Below are positions 48,056-57,663 of a stretch of 64,000 nucleotides of DNA, one piece after another. The position numbers and the translations under genes are program-made. The notes under the pieces are model-generated. The model had not been told where the DNA came from. It saw only the letters and a list, made by a program, of their open reading frames with translations, and did no database searches. The DNA is taken from assembly GCF_024347535.1 (NCBI RefSeq), contig NZ_AP025497.1, positions 248,001-312,000 on the forward strand, in the 5' to 3' direction. Position 1 is the first letter of the stretch. Every line of letters begins with the position of its first letter. The DNA is from Vibrio kanaloae (GTDB taxonomy: Bacteria; Pseudomonadota; Gammaproteobacteria; Enterobacterales; Vibrionaceae).

Positions 48056-50650
48056 ATGGCTCTTTTACACAAACCTTCATTGCTAGCAGTGGCAATTGGT
48101 AGCTTGTTAACCACAAGCGCACACGCTGATTTGTTTATTTCACAATATGTGGAAGGCGGCAGTTACAACAAAGCGGTTGAGATTGCTAATAACGGCGATA
48201 GCCGTATTAACTTAGATGGTTATTCACTGGCTAAATCAGCGAATGGTAACGGATCATGGGGGGGCACTTTATCTTTAGATGGCCACGTTTTAGCGCCCGG
48301 TGAGGTGCTTGTTGTCGCTCATACCAATGCCAGTGATGAGATTAAGGCCGTCGCTGATATTCTAAATGCTTCGCTGGCTAACCATAATGGAGACGATCCA
48401 CTGGCTATCTTGAATTCAGACTCAAGTGTGCTGGATATGATTGGTGTGATGGGCGATGTGGACTGGGGCAAAGATGTCACTTTGGTTCGTGCGACACAAA
48501 CACCATCGGCGACGTTTGACGCTTCACAGTGGGTATCGCTACCAAAAGATAGCATTGAAGGGCTAGGTTCACTAGACAGTGTTGAACTGCCAGAAGCGTT
48601 CACTTGTACACAAGATGGCTCAGATCCGGTATTCACCACTATTCAAGAGATCCAAGGTGAAGGTGCAACCTCGCCATTCATCGATGGCTATCCGTATATC
48701 ACTGATGATGAATACTTCGTCAAAGGTGTGGTAAGTGCAGTGACTACAGGCCTAACCAAAGGCTTCTATCTGAAAGCTCTTGAGGATGACTTCAACTCAA
48801 GCACCTCTGAAGGCTTATTCATTCATACTAACCAGTCAAGCTCAAAGCTAGCCGCGGGCGATGTGGTGTGTGTCAAAGGCAAGGTTCAAGAATACTACAG
48901 CCACACTCAACTTAAAGTTGAAAACAATCAATGGCTAAAGCAGTGGACACAACAAGCACCTGAAGCAACGGCGATTGAAGCGCTAGACAGTGACGAGAAC
49001 TTCGCGGCAACGCTTGAACGCTACGAAGGCATGTTGGTGAAAACAACCGAAGCACTTGATATGCGTGTAACGCGTACCTTCGGTTATGACTACGCAGGTC
49101 GTCGTAACAACATGGTGTTGGCGCATGAGCGTATCAACATGCAGCCTAACCAGCTTTTCGCCGCAGGTTCTGATGACGCGAAACAACAAACAGAAGACAA
49201 CGCAGACCGTCGCCTGTTCGTTGAAACCGATCAAAAAGCGGGTGACGGACAAGTTCCTTTCTATCCATACTTTGGCCGTACCGACATCGACCAAGATGGT
49301 TCAACAGAAGATTACATCCGCATTGATGACACCATTGTTGGTCTAGAAGGTGTTCTGACCTACAGCTACGGTGAGTACCGTTTAATTGCGACTAACCAGA
49401 TTTCTGCTGAAAACTTCGTTCGTAACGATCCGCGTACCGACAAGCCAGATATGGATGAAGGTGACCTACGTATCGCGACCTTCAATGTACTGAACTACTT
49501 TAATTCTCCATTTGGCGGTGATGCGAATCAGCACGGTAATAACCGTGGTGCGAACACCATCACTGAGTTTGAGATGCAGCAAGAGAAGATTGTCAACGCG
49601 ATTCTTCGCTTAGATGCAGACATCATTGGCTTGATGGAAATTGAGAACAACGGCTTTGGTGAAGGCTCTGCCATTGGGCAGCTTGTTAATCAACTGAATA
49701 ACCGTATTGAACGTAAGAAAGACCGTTATACGTTTGTCGCTGTCGATTCTAATGAAGATGGCGTAACCGACGAGATGGACTCGATTGGTACCGACGTAAT
49801 CACAACGGGTGTTATCTACCGTAATAAGGTAGTGAAGCTTAAAGACAGCCGTGTTATCTCGATGCCAAGCCAGCAAGCACCAGAGGTGTTAGACGATTCA
49901 GGCAAGGTGATTGAAGACGGTAAGAACTACCAACGCGACTCATTGGCGCCAACCTTTAAAGTTAAAGGCACCAAAGAGAAACTCACCGTAGCGATTAACC
50001 ACTTTAAATCGAAAGGTTCTAAGTGTTGGGAAGATGCTGCGCCAGTTGAAGAGGGTGGTCAAGGTGGTGTTGATGCCGATAAGCAAGGTTCATGTGAGAA
50101 CTTCCGTGTGGCAGCTGCGGTCGCATTAGGTGAAGCGCTTGATGGCATCAAAGGCCATAAAGTGATTCTGGGTGATATGAACTCGTACGGCATGGAAGAC
50201 CCAATGCTGGTGCTGACGGATTACTCTGAAGAGAAATACGGTAAGCAAATCAAAGCGGCGCGTAACACTTACATTGATGGTGTTGAGCAGTTTGGTGATA
50301 GCGGTGCGGTGATTACTAAGAACTACGGCTACATTAATGCTGTGGCTCAAAAGCACCCAGACAGCTGGAGCTATTCATACAATGACGAAGTGGGCGCGCT
50401 GGATCACCTGTTGATCAGCGAGAGCTTGAAGGGCATGGTGGTTGATGCGACCGACTGGCACATCAATGGTGGTGAATCGACGTTGTTTGACTACAACGAA
50501 GAGTACAAAGGCGATCTACCTAAGTACCAAGATCACTTCCGTTCATCAGATCATGATCCTGCTGTTCTTGAGCTAAGAGTCGGCGGTTCATTCGGCTTTG
50601 GTGCACTGATGTCATTGTTCGGACTAGCAATGTGGCGTCGTCGCAAGTAG
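48056..50650 (+). CDS. xds: Secreted ExeM/Xds-type extracellular DNase with GlyGly-CTERM tail
   Basis: Extracellular nuclease; V. cholerae Xds degrades DNA in biofilms and neutrophil traps. I start at the ATG at 48056, with AGGTG 7 nt upstream, rather than the in-frame GTG at 48047. The 864 residues have a signal peptide (cleavage after 'SAHA'), a lamin-tail-like domain ('LFISQYVEGGSYNKAVEIAN', about 25-140) and an OB-fold-like middle (about 200-440). The endonuclease/exonuclease/phosphatase domain follows (about 450-830): 'DLRIATFNVLNYF', 'ADIIGLMEIENNG', 'HFKSKGSKC', 'VILGDMNSY', 'LDHLLIS', 'SSDHDPAVLEL'. It ends GGSFGFGALMSLFGLAMWRR, the GlyGly-CTERM signal processed by rhombosortase after type II secretion. 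Confidence 0.93.
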   Translation: MALLHKPSLLAVAIGSLLTTSAHADLFISQYVEGGSYNKAVEIANNGDSRINLDGYSLAKSANGNGSWGGTLSLDGHVLAPGEVLVVAHTNASDEIKAVADILNASLANHNGDDPLAILNSDSSVLDMIGVMGDVDWGKDVTLVRATQTPSATFDASQWVSLPKDSIEGLGSLDSVELPEAFTCTQDGSDPVFTTIQEIQGEGATSPFIDGYPYITDDEYFVKGVVSAVTTGLTKGFYLKALEDDFNSSTSEGLFIHTNQSSSKLAAGDVVCVKGKVQEYYSHTQLKVENNQWLKQWTQQAPEATAIEALDSDENFAATLERYEGMLVKTTEALDMRVTRTFGYDYAGRRNNMVLAHERINMQPNQLFAAGSDDAKQQTEDNADRRLFVETDQKAGDGQVPFYPYFGRTDIDQDGSTEDYIRIDDTIVGLEGVLTYSYGEYRLIATNQISAENFVRNDPRTDKPDMDEGDLRIATFNVLNYFNSPFGGDANQHGNNRGANTITEFEMQQEKIVNAILRLDADIIGLMEIENNGFGEGSAIGQLVNQLNNRIERKKDRYTFVAVDSNEDGVTDEMDSIGTDVITTGVIYRNKVVKLKDSRVISMPSQQAPEVLDDSGKVIEDGKNYQRDSLAPTFKVKGTKEKLTVAINHFKSKGSKCWEDAAPVEEGGQGGVDADKQGSCENFRVAAAVALGEALDGIKGHKVILGDMNSYGMEDPMLVLTDYSEEKYGKQIKAARNTYIDGVEQFGDSGAVITKNYGYINAVAQKHPDSWSYSYNDEVGALDHLLISESLKGMVVDATDWHINGGESTLFDYNEEYKGDLPKYQDHFRSSDHDPAVLELRVGGSFGFGALMSLFGLAMWRRRK

Positions 50651-50740
50651 CTTAGTCACAAGTAGCTCGATAACAAGTAAACGAGCCATAAACTATGCTA
50701 GCAAACCAATCCAGATAGCTCAGATCTATCTGTAAACAAT

Positions 50741-50764
50741 TAAGGTCAACTTAGGTTGGCCTTA
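50741..50764 (+). terminator. Weak terminator after xds
   Basis: AAGGTCAAC / GTTGGCCTT (one wobble) with a TTAG loop, then AATTATT; the U-run is poor. A second hairpin CAGATAG / CTATCTG lies at 50712-50732. Confidence 0.5.
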
Positions 50765-50868
50765 ATTATTGGCGAAATGCAGTTTCCACTTGCCTTTCGC
50801 TATGGGTATTGCACAATACCGCCCCTATATCTCCCAACCCTTTAGTATTTAGCAAACGATTTCGACCC

Positions 50869-51447
50869 ATGTTACTTATCATCGATAACTACGACTCCTT
50901 TACCTATAACTTGTATCAGTATTTCTGTGAGTTAGGGGTAACTGTAAAAGTTGTACGCAACGATGAGATTGATATCGCAGGCATCGAATCACTGAATCCT
51001 AGCCACCTTGTTATCTCACCAGGTCCTTGTACACCGGATGATGCGGGGATCTCCCTGCAAGTCATTGAACACTTTGTTGGTAAGCTGCCGATCTTAGGTG
51101 TGTGTCTTGGTCATCAAGCCATTGCTCAAGCCTTTGGTGGTGAAGTGGTGAGAGCCAGACAAGTGATGCACGGTAAAACCTCTCCAATCCGTCACAACGG
51201 TAAGAGTGTTTTTCAAGGGCTTAATAACCCTCTGACTGTGACACGTTACCATTCCCTAGTGGTGAAAAATGGCACGCTACCCGACTGCTTTGAACTTACT
51301 TCTTGGACGGAATTTGAAGATGGCAGCATGGATGAGATCATGGGTTATCAACACAAAACCTTGCCGATTGATGCAGTACAGTTCCACCCTGAATCGATTA
51401 AAACAGATCAGGGACACCAACTTCTGGCTAATTTCCTAAGACGCTAG
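50869..51447 (+). CDS. pabA: Glutamine amidotransferase subunit of aminodeoxychorismate/anthranilate synthase (PabA-type)
   Basis: Supplies ammonia to PabB for 4-aminobenzoate (folate), possibly also to TrpE. I start at the ATG at 50869 ([19 protein letters not shown]); the open frame reaches 20 codons upstream but is not conserved there. The 192 residues are a class I glutamine amidotransferase: nucleophile Cys in '[19 protein letters not shown]', oxyanion '[14 protein letters not shown]' and catalytic His-x-Glu in '[10 protein letters not shown]'. The pabA-argD neighbourhood is the same as in E. coli, which favours PabA over TrpG. No strong SD is visible. Confidence 0.92.
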   Translation: MLLIIDNYDSFTYNLYQYFCELGVTVKVVRNDEIDIAGIESLNPSHLVISPGPCTPDDAGISLQVIEHFVGKLPILGVCLGHQAIAQAFGGEVVRARQVMHGKTSPIRHNGKSVFQGLNNPLTVTRYHSLVVKNGTLPDCFELTSWTEFEDGSMDEIMGYQHKTLPIDAVQFHPESIKTDQGHQLLANFLRR

Positions 51448-51653
51448 GTGTTTGAATCCGTGTTTTAAGCGCTCCTCCCTCCCTGACACTGATCACCTTT
51501 TATAACATTTCTCCCTCGTTAGGCTAAGTTTTTAGTCTATGCAATATTATTCGCCTTATTTCGTCTCGAACCCAATATACCGCAATGCCAGTAAGGCTTT
51601 GCTGTTGTTAGAGATACGCTTGAGTAGAAAAAGCTTCATAAAATAGATTAATT

Positions 51654-51671
51654 GATGCATAAATAGTCATA
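51654..51671. promoter_or_regulatory. Candidate ARG box upstream of astC/argD
   Basis: GATGCATAAATAGTCATA fits TGAAT-N4-ATTCA as TGCAT-AAAT-AGTCA (8 of 10). It lies about 180 bp before the start. ArgR acts on both argD and ast genes in relatives. Confidence 0.4.
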
Positions 51672-51772
51672 GGTAGTGACATTTAGCTTGCTGTCATGGA
51701 TGGCTAAAGAATAATCTACTATTGAAAACGTTAATTAAATGTAAATATAATGCTGCGGCGGGATTATGACGG

Positions 51773-51788
51773 GACAAAATATTTTGTC
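51773..51788. promoter_or_regulatory. Perfect 16-bp palindrome upstream of astC
   Basis: GACAAAATATTTTGTC has no loop, as expected of a dimeric regulator site rather than an RNA hairpin. It ends 58 bp before the astC ATG. I do not recognise the factor. Confidence 0.6.
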
Positions 51789-51846
51789 TCACTTATAAAC
51801 CAATACGCTTATTTGCGAAGCTTGCGGTATCGAGAAGGAATGTACG

Positions 51847-53058
51847 ATGACAGTGGAAAATAAAGTAGAACGTAGTCTGTTTAATGAGGTGATGGTGCCT
51901 TGTTATAACCCAATGGAAATGATCCCAGTGAAAGGGGAAGGCGCACGCGTTTGGGACCAACAAGGCCGAGAGTATATCGACTTTGCTGGTGGTATCGCTG
52001 TGAGCTGTTTGGGTCACTGTCACCCAGCAATGGTTAACGCCGTTACTGAGCAAGCAAACAAGATTTGGCACCTAAGTAACGTGATGACCAACGAACCTGC
52101 ACTGCGTCTAGCGAAAAAGCTAACCGATGTGTGTTTTGCAGAAAAAGTATTCTTTGCGAACTCTGGCGCAGAAGCAAACGAAGCAGCTCTTAAGCTAGCT
52201 CGTCGTTGGGCGGCGGATGTTCATGGCCCTGAGAAATCTGAAATCATTGCATTCAAACAAGGTTTCCATGGTCGTACTTTCTTTACTGTAACGGTTGGTG
52301 GTCAAGAAGCTTATTCTGACGGCTTCGGTCCTAAACCGGGCGATGTGACTCACCTGCCTTACAATGATATTGCCGCGCTAGAAGCGCACATCTCAGATCG
52401 CACATGTGCAATCATGATGGAACCTCTGCAAGGTGAGGGCGGTATCATTTCTCCAACGTCTGAATTCGTGAACACAGTTCGTGAACTGTGTGACAAACAC
52501 AATGCACTGCTTATCTTTGATGAAGTGCAAACGGGTAATGGTCGTACTGGTAATTTTTACGCTTACCAAGGCCTAGGTGTGACACCTGATATTCTAAGCA
52601 CTGCGAAATCACTCGGTGGTGGTTTCCCTATCGGTGCAATGTTAACGACCACAGAGCTAGCAGAGCACCTGAAAGTAGGTACTCACGGTTCTACTTACGG
52701 TGGTAACCCACTGGCGTGTGCTGTTGCAGAAGCGGTTGTTGATGTGGTTAGCCAACCTGAAGTATTAGCAGGCGTGAAAGAGCGTGAAGCATTGTTCCGT
52801 GATGGTCTTGCTAAGATTAACGACAAGTACCAAATCTTCAGTGAAGTTCGTGGTAAAGGTCTATTGCTAGGTGCTGCGCTTAATGAAGAGTGGCAAGGCC
52901 GTGCACGCGACGTATTAGTAGCAGCAGGTGAACAAGGCTTGATGGTACTGGTTGCGGGTGCAAACGTGGTTCGTTTCACGCCATCACTGGTTATTACTAC
53001 ACAAGAAATTGAAGAAGGCTTATCAAAACTAGACAAAGCAATCGCTACGCTAGTATAG
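51847..53058 (+). CDS. astC: Acetylornithine/succinylornithine aminotransferase
   Basis: Class III PLP aminotransferase acting on N-acetylornithine (biosynthesis, ArgD) and/or N-succinylornithine (catabolism, AstC); many bacteria use one enzyme for both. The 403 residues match E. coli ArgD/AstC (406). Visible: '[17 protein letters not shown]', '[16 protein letters not shown]', '[14 protein letters not shown]' and the PLP lysine in '[15 protein letters not shown]'. It is followed by astA and astD, hence astC, but it is also the only argD candidate here and adjoins pabA as argD does in E. coli. SD AAGGAA precedes the ATG. Confidence 0.93.
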   Translation: MTVENKVERSLFNEVMVPCYNPMEMIPVKGEGARVWDQQGREYIDFAGGIAVSCLGHCHPAMVNAVTEQANKIWHLSNVMTNEPALRLAKKLTDVCFAEKVFFANSGAEANEAALKLARRWAADVHGPEKSEIIAFKQGFHGRTFFTVTVGGQEAYSDGFGPKPGDVTHLPYNDIAALEAHISDRTCAIMMEPLQGEGGIISPTSEFVNTVRELCDKHNALLIFDEVQTGNGRTGNFYAYQGLGVTPDILSTAKSLGGGFPIGAMLTTTELAEHLKVGTHGSTYGGNPLACAVAEAVVDVVSQPEVLAGVKEREALFRDGLAKINDKYQIFSEVRGKGLLLGAALNEEWQGRARDVLVAAGEQGLMVLVAGANVVRFTPSLVITTQEIEEGLSKLDKAIATLV

Positions 53059-53062
53059 CCTG

Positions 53063-53146
53063 AGCGGCGTCATAGGAATCATCGTCATTAGAGCGATCCT
53101 ATGACGTTTCGCTGAAGGCCCAAGCTTCTGGTTTTGGGCCTGTTTT
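53063..53146 (+). other. Two hairpins between astC and astA
   Basis: CGTCATAGGA / TCCTATGACG (53068-53106, extendable by AGCG / CGCT) is followed by GGCCCAA / TTGGGCC (53117-53140) and TGTTTT. The second resembles an intra-operon terminator; it would lower astA-astD relative to astC. Confidence 0.65.
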
Positions 53147-53165
53147 GCATCTGGAGGGAATATTG

Positions 53166-54185
53166 ATGCTAGTTGTTCGCCCAATTAAATTATCTGACTA
53201 CGATTCGCTGCATACCTGCGCCGTTGAGTCAGGACATGGATTTACGTCTCTTCCGGTTAATGAAGAACTGTTAACCAACCGAATTACTCACTCTGAATAC
53301 AGCTTTGCCAAACAAGATGTGACTGAGCCCGGTGACGAAGGCTACCTAATGGTTGGCTTTGATACCGAAACTGGAGAAGTCGCAGGTACTACAGGGATCG
53401 AAGCTTCGATTGGCTGGGATGTACCGTTTTATTCTTACCACATCAGTAAAGTGGTTCACTCATCACAAAAGCTTGGCGTTAACAATGTCGTGAAGCTGCT
53501 GACTTTCGGTAATAACTACACCGGATGCAGTGAGATCTGCACACTATTCTTGCGACCTGATTTCCGTGGTGGATTGAATGGCCGTTTGATGTCTAAGTGT
53601 CGTTTCTTGATCATGGCTGAACACCCGGAGCGTTTCTCGAAAACGATTTTTGCTGAAATGCGTGGTGTATCGGATGCTGAAGGCAATTCACCTTTCTGGC
53701 AGTGGCTGCAAGAGCACTTCTTCTCTATTGATTTTACACTTGCAGATTACCTAACCGGTATTGGTAAGAAAGGCTTCATTGCTGACCTAATGCCAAAGTT
53801 ACCAATCTACGTAAACTTATTGAGTAAAGAGGCCCAGTCTGTGATTGGCCAAGTGCACGATAATACTCGTCCGGCACTTAAGCTACTTGAACGTGAAGGT
53901 TTTACTAACCGTGGCTATGTTGACATCTTTGATGCAGGTCCAACGGTTGAATGTGATTTAAAAAATATCGAATCAGTGCGTCATGCGATTCGTGCTCAAG
54001 TAAAAATTGCCGATCACTCTAGCTCGAAAGACTTCCTAATTGGTAATACTTCGTTTGAAAACTTCCGCGCGGTCGCCGCGAAAGGCGCGTATGACCAAGA
54101 AAGAGACACAGTGATTTTATCATCTGAAGTAGCAAGCGCTCTTGAAGTAAAAGAAGGCGAATTCGTTCGCATGTTGGCTCAATAA
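53166..54185 (+). CDS. astA: Arginine N-succinyltransferase AstA
   Basis: First step of the arginine succinyltransferase pathway: succinyl-CoA plus arginine gives N2-succinylarginine. I start at the ATG at 53166 ([15 protein letters not shown]) with GGAGGGAA upstream; the frame opens 7 codons before. The 339 residues (E. coli 344) show '[18 protein letters not shown]', '[16 protein letters not shown]', '[24 protein letters not shown]' and '[18 protein letters not shown]'. It has a GNAT-like fold. It lies 40 bp upstream of astD. astB and astE are not in the window. Confidence 0.95.
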   Translation: MLVVRPIKLSDYDSLHTCAVESGHGFTSLPVNEELLTNRITHSEYSFAKQDVTEPGDEGYLMVGFDTETGEVAGTTGIEASIGWDVPFYSYHISKVVHSSQKLGVNNVVKLLTFGNNYTGCSEICTLFLRPDFRGGLNGRLMSKCRFLIMAEHPERFSKTIFAEMRGVSDAEGNSPFWQWLQEHFFSIDFTLADYLTGIGKKGFIADLMPKLPIYVNLLSKEAQSVIGQVHDNTRPALKLLEREGFTNRGYVDIFDAGPTVECDLKNIESVRHAIRAQVKIADHSSSKDFLIGNTSFENFRAVAAKGAYDQERDTVILSSEVASALEVKEGEFVRMLAQ

Positions 54186-54225
54186 GAGCGGTGATTATCT
54201 GTCGAAGATTTTTAAGGATAGAAGT

Positions 54226-55683
54226 ATGACTCAGTGGATAGCAGGACAATGGGTGGCTGGTCAAGGTGAAGCCATGACATCAGTAAGCCCATACAACAAT
54301 GAAGTAGTGTGGCAGGGTGATAGTGCAACACCGGCACAGGTTGAATCCGCAGTAGCGGCGGCTCGTGAAGCCTTCTTGGTTTGGAAAAAGCTGAGCTTTT
54401 CTGAGCGCGAAGCGATCGTGTTGAAGTTCGCGGAAAAAGTGAAAGAGAACAGCGAAGAAATCGCACAAATTATCGCAAAAGAGACGGGTAAACCGATTTG
54501 GGAAACTCGCACGGAAGCGGGCGCAATGGCGGGCAAAATTGCTATCTCTATCCGTGCTTATCATGAACGTACTGGTGAAGCTTCACGTGAAGCAGCAGGT
54601 AACCAAATCGTTCTGCGTCATCGTCCACTGGGCGTGATGGCGGTATTTGGTCCTTATAACTTCCCAGGACACCTACCTAACGGTCATATTGTTCCTGCAC
54701 TGCTATCGGGAAATACCGTCGTATTTAAGCCTTCAGAGCAGACACCATGGACAGGTGAGTTTGCAATGAAGCTATGGCAAGAAGCGGGTCTCCCTGCTGG
54801 CGTAATTAACCTAGTGCAAGGCGCTAAAGAGACTGGCATCGCACTGGCGGATGCTAAAGGTCTTGATGGCGTGCTATTCACAGGTAGCGCGAATACTGGT
54901 CATATCCTGCATCGTCAATTTGCAGGTCAACCGGGCAAGATGCTGGCGCTAGAAATGGGCGGCAATAACCCTATGGTGATCAGTGACCAATTTGGTGATG
55001 TTGATGCGACGGTTTATACCATTATCCAATCGGCGTTCATCAGTGCAGGTCAACGTTGTACGTGTGCTCGTCGTCTATATATTCCTATTGGCGAGAAGGG
55101 TGACCTACTGATCGATAAGCTTGTTGCAGCAACTCAAAAGATTCGTGTTGATCAGCCTTTCGCTGAGCCAGCACCATTCATGGGCCCACAGATCTCTGAA
55201 GCAGCAGCTAAGTTTATTTTAGACGCGCAAGCTAACTTGCAATCGCTAGGTGGTGTCAGCCTAGTAGAAGCAAAAGCGGGTCAAGCGGCGTTTGTGACTC
55301 CGGGTATTATCGATGCAACCCACATTGCAGAACTGCCAGATGAAGAATACTTCGGTCCATTGTTACAAGTAATTCGCTACCAGTCACTAGAGCAAGCGGT
55401 TGAGTTAGCTAACGACACACGCTTTGGTTTATCTGCTGGTTTAGTATCAACAGATGATTCTGAATGGGAATACTTCGTTGACCATATTCGAGCGGGTATT
55501 GTGAACCGTAACCGTCAGCTAACAGGCGCCAGTGGTGATGCACCATTTGGTGGTCCGGGTGCTTCAGGTAACTTACGCCCTAGTGCTTACTATGCGGCTG
55601 ACTACTGTGCTTATCCTATGGCTTCAATGGAAGGTGACGAAACTCAATTGCCCGCGACATTTAGCCCGGGTCTTGAGCTGTAA
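54226..55683 (+). CDS. astD: N-succinylglutamate 5-semialdehyde dehydrogenase AstD
   Basis: NAD-dependent aldehyde dehydrogenase, fourth step of arginine succinyltransferase degradation. The 485 residues (E. coli 492) contain '[33 protein letters not shown]', the Glu in '[13 protein letters not shown]', the catalytic Cys in '[15 protein letters not shown]' and '[22 protein letters not shown]', all typical of AstD. SD AAGGATAG precedes the ATG. A terminator follows, so the local operon is astC-astA-astD. Confidence 0.95.
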   Translation: MTQWIAGQWVAGQGEAMTSVSPYNNEVVWQGDSATPAQVESAVAAAREAFLVWKKLSFSEREAIVLKFAEKVKENSEEIAQIIAKETGKPIWETRTEAGAMAGKIAISIRAYHERTGEASREAAGNQIVLRHRPLGVMAVFGPYNFPGHLPNGHIVPALLSGNTVVFKPSEQTPWTGEFAMKLWQEAGLPAGVINLVQGAKETGIALADAKGLDGVLFTGSANTGHILHRQFAGQPGKMLALEMGGNNPMVISDQFGDVDATVYTIIQSAFISAGQRCTCARRLYIPIGEKGDLLIDKLVAATQKIRVDQPFAEPAPFMGPQISEAAAKFILDAQANLQSLGGVSLVEAKAGQAAFVTPGIIDATHIAELPDEEYFGPLLQVIRYQSLEQAVELANDTRFGLSAGLVSTDDSEWEYFVDHIRAGIVNRNRQLTGASGDAPFGGPGASGNLRPSAYYAADYCAYPMASMEGDETQLPATFSPGLEL

Positions 55684-55726
55684 TTTAGGCTATGAGTACT
55701 AAGCTCATTCGTTAAACTGGAAATAG

Positions 55727-55751
55727 GGAAGTGGTGTTATCGCTTCCTTTT
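55727..55751 (+). terminator. Terminator of astCAD
   Basis: GGAAGTGGT / ATCGCTTCC (two G-T pairs) with a GTT loop, followed by TTTT. Confidence 0.75.
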
Positions 55752-55894
55752 CCATCACGCCTGACACCTAGATTGGGCGGTAGATAATAATAGAACAAGT
55801 ATGTCACAGGCTGATGGCTGCTGACTTTGTGTCTCAGCCTCTCCCTTTCTAATCCAAATTACTAGCTTGCTAGAATCTCTGACAAGGAGTCACC

Positions 55895-56686
55895 ATGACG
55901 CCCGATCTACTATTTAAATCACTATGGGATGATTACATTCACAGGCTGTGCCCATCGGCTGAGAAAGTACACCAGTTGCTAAAAGAAGACGAAGCGCTGA
56001 TTAATGATCATATTGCACTGCGTACTTTCAATGTAGCTCCGCTGGGAATTGAAACGCTGGCTAAGCCTTTCCTTGAGTTAGGTTATAAAGCGTGTGGCGA
56101 TTACCTGTTTGAGAGCAAGAAGCTAGTTGCTAAGCATTACGAGCATCCAGATCCAAAACAGCCGAAAGTGTTCATTAGTGAATTGAAGGTAGAAGAGTGC
56201 TCAAGTGAGTTGCAACAGATCGTTGCTAAGTTGGTTGAGCAAGTTGATGCAAGTCAGCTTCAAGGTCATGAATTCTTGTTTGGTGGTCGTCTCTGGGATT
56301 TGAGCTTCGCAGATTTCCAAGTGCTAGCAAAAGAGAGTGAATACGCGTCTTGGTTAGCGGCTCATGGATATGGAGCTAACCACTTTACGGTGAGTGTGAA
56401 CCAACTTAATAAATTCGATGAAGTGCAGGCCGTGAATGACTATCTGAATGAGTCGGGATTCACTATCAATGCGTCTGGAGGTGAGGTTAAAGGCTCTCCA
56501 GAGGTCTTATTAGAACAATCATCAACAATGGCAGATAAAGTCCCAGTTTCATTTGTTGAAGGCAATGAGACGATTCCTGGTGGCTTCTATGAGTTTGCTA
56601 AGCGCTATGCGATGGCGAATGGTGAGCTTTATACCGGGTTTGTCGCAGCATCGGCTGACAAGATTTTTGAAAGCACCAACGGTTAA
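55895..56686 (+). CDS. DUF1338 (2-oxoadipate dioxygenase/decarboxylase-like) protein
   Basis: A 263-residue member of the DUF1338 superfamily. The related HglS/YdcJ proteins are Fe(II) enzymes that convert 2-oxoadipate to 2-hydroxyglutarate in lysine catabolism. Metal-ligand candidates in the expected order are the His of 'INDHIALRTFN' (about 38), the His of 'YGANHFTVSVNQL' (about 165) and the Glu of 'IPGGFYEFAKRYAM' (about 234). The protein is shorter than HglS (about 460), so substrate may differ. SD CAAGGAG is 7 nt before the ATG. It lies 211 bp after astD beyond a terminator; a link to arginine/glutamate breakdown is only suggested by position. Confidence 0.8.
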   Translation: MTPDLLFKSLWDDYIHRLCPSAEKVHQLLKEDEALINDHIALRTFNVAPLGIETLAKPFLELGYKACGDYLFESKKLVAKHYEHPDPKQPKVFISELKVEECSSELQQIVAKLVEQVDASQLQGHEFLFGGRLWDLSFADFQVLAKESEYASWLAAHGYGANHFTVSVNQLNKFDEVQAVNDYLNESGFTINASGGEVKGSPEVLLEQSSTMADKVPVSFVEGNETIPGGFYEFAKRYAMANGELYTGFVAASADKIFESTNG

Positions 56687-56734
56687 CGGACGAAGCTCTA
56701 TTTCGTAACGCTCTCGCATCTTCAAAAAACAAAA

Positions 56735-56764
56735 AAAGCCACCAAATTTGCATTTGGTGGCTTT
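56735..56764. terminator. Bidirectional terminator between the DUF1338 gene and crp
   Basis: AAAGCCACCAAAT / ATTTGGTGGCTTT (13 bp, perfect) with a 4-nt loop; A7 upstream and TCAAATTTTT downstream. Confidence 0.92.
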
Positions 56765-56790
56765 CAAATTTTTGGCTCAGCTAATCGAGA

Positions 56791-57423
56791 TTAACGAGTG
56801 CCGTATACCACGATAGTTTTACCGTGTGCAGAAATTAGGTTCTGCTCTTCTAGCATCTTCAAGATACGACCTACTGTCTCACGAGAACAACCAACGATCT
56901 GGCCAATTTCTTGACGAGTGATCTTGATTTGCATGCCGTCAGGGTGAGTCATTGCATCGGGTTGTTTCGCTAGGTTTAGTAGCGTTTGAGCGATACGACC
57001 GGTTACGTCAAGGAACGCTAAGTCACCAACTTTTTGGCTAGTTACTTGTAGGCGGCTTGCCATTTGCGCTGAAAGACGCATCAGGATGTCTGGGTTCACT
57101 TGGATAAGTTGGCGGAATTTCTTGAAAGAAATCTCAGCAACTTCACAAGGAGATTTTGCTCGAACCCACGCAGTACGCTCTTGGTCTTCTTCGAATAAGC
57201 CAAGCTCACCGATGAAGTCGCCTTGGTTTAGGTAAGAAAGAATCATTTCCTTACCTTCTTCGTCTTTGATAAGAACTGCCACAGAACCTTTCACAATGTA
57301 GTACAAGGTTTCTGCCTTTTCACCAGCATGAATCAAAGTACTTTTTGAAGGGTACTTATGAATATGACAGTGTGAAAGGAACCACTCTAATGTTGGATCG
57401 GTTTGGGGTTTACCTAGAACCAT
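56791..57423 (-). CDS. crp: cAMP receptor protein CRP
   Basis: Global cAMP-dependent regulator. The 210 residues equal E. coli CRP in length and are almost identical through the cAMP pocket ('[23 protein letters not shown]' with the Glu-Arg pair), the hinge helix ('[23 protein letters not shown]') and the HTH ('[27 protein letters not shown]'). A CRP-type site at 57615-57630, 192-207 bp upstream of the start, suggests autoregulation. It is downstream of prkB on the same strand. CRP sites before cytR in this window tie into the same circuit. Confidence 0.98.
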   Translation of the reverse strand: MVLGKPQTDPTLEWFLSHCHIHKYPSKSTLIHAGEKAETLYYIVKGSVAVLIKDEEGKEMILSYLNQGDFIGELGLFEEDQERTAWVRAKSPCEVAEISFKKFRQLIQVNPDILMRLSAQMASRLQVTSQKVGDLAFLDVTGRIAQTLLNLAKQPDAMTHPDGMQIKITRQEIGQIVGCSRETVGRILKMLEEQNLISAHGKTIVVYGTR

Positions 57424-57614
57424 AATATCTTACTTCCTCTGCAGGGTATGCTTGCTGCTTTCCGTATTTTAGCTAAGCCTGGATTGACTCGTTAGGATAA
57501 GAGCACTAGTTGAGTGCTGCAAGCTATCTTGTGTTTCGTTTAAGAATAGTATCCTTTTTCAGGTACTATTTCTTGATTTTAATCGTGACCAAGCTACGAT
57601 TTTTTACGCAAAAT

Positions 57615-57630
57615 TGTGCACATGATCACG
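57615..57630. promoter_or_regulatory. Candidate CRP autoregulatory site
   Basis: TGTGC-ACATGA-TCACG matches TGTGA-N6-TCACA at 8 of 10 bases, in the 240-bp crp upstream region. Confidence 0.5.
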
Positions 57631-57663
57631 GTATGAAAAGTAATCAATAAGAACGACGTACCG

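Larger units (their letters stand above)
51448..51846. other. pabA-astC intergenic region
   Basis: This 399-bp gap holds a candidate ARG box (51654-51671) and a perfect 16-bp palindrome (51773-51788) before astC. No terminator with a convincing U-run follows pabA. No open frame with an SD was found. Confidence 0.5.
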
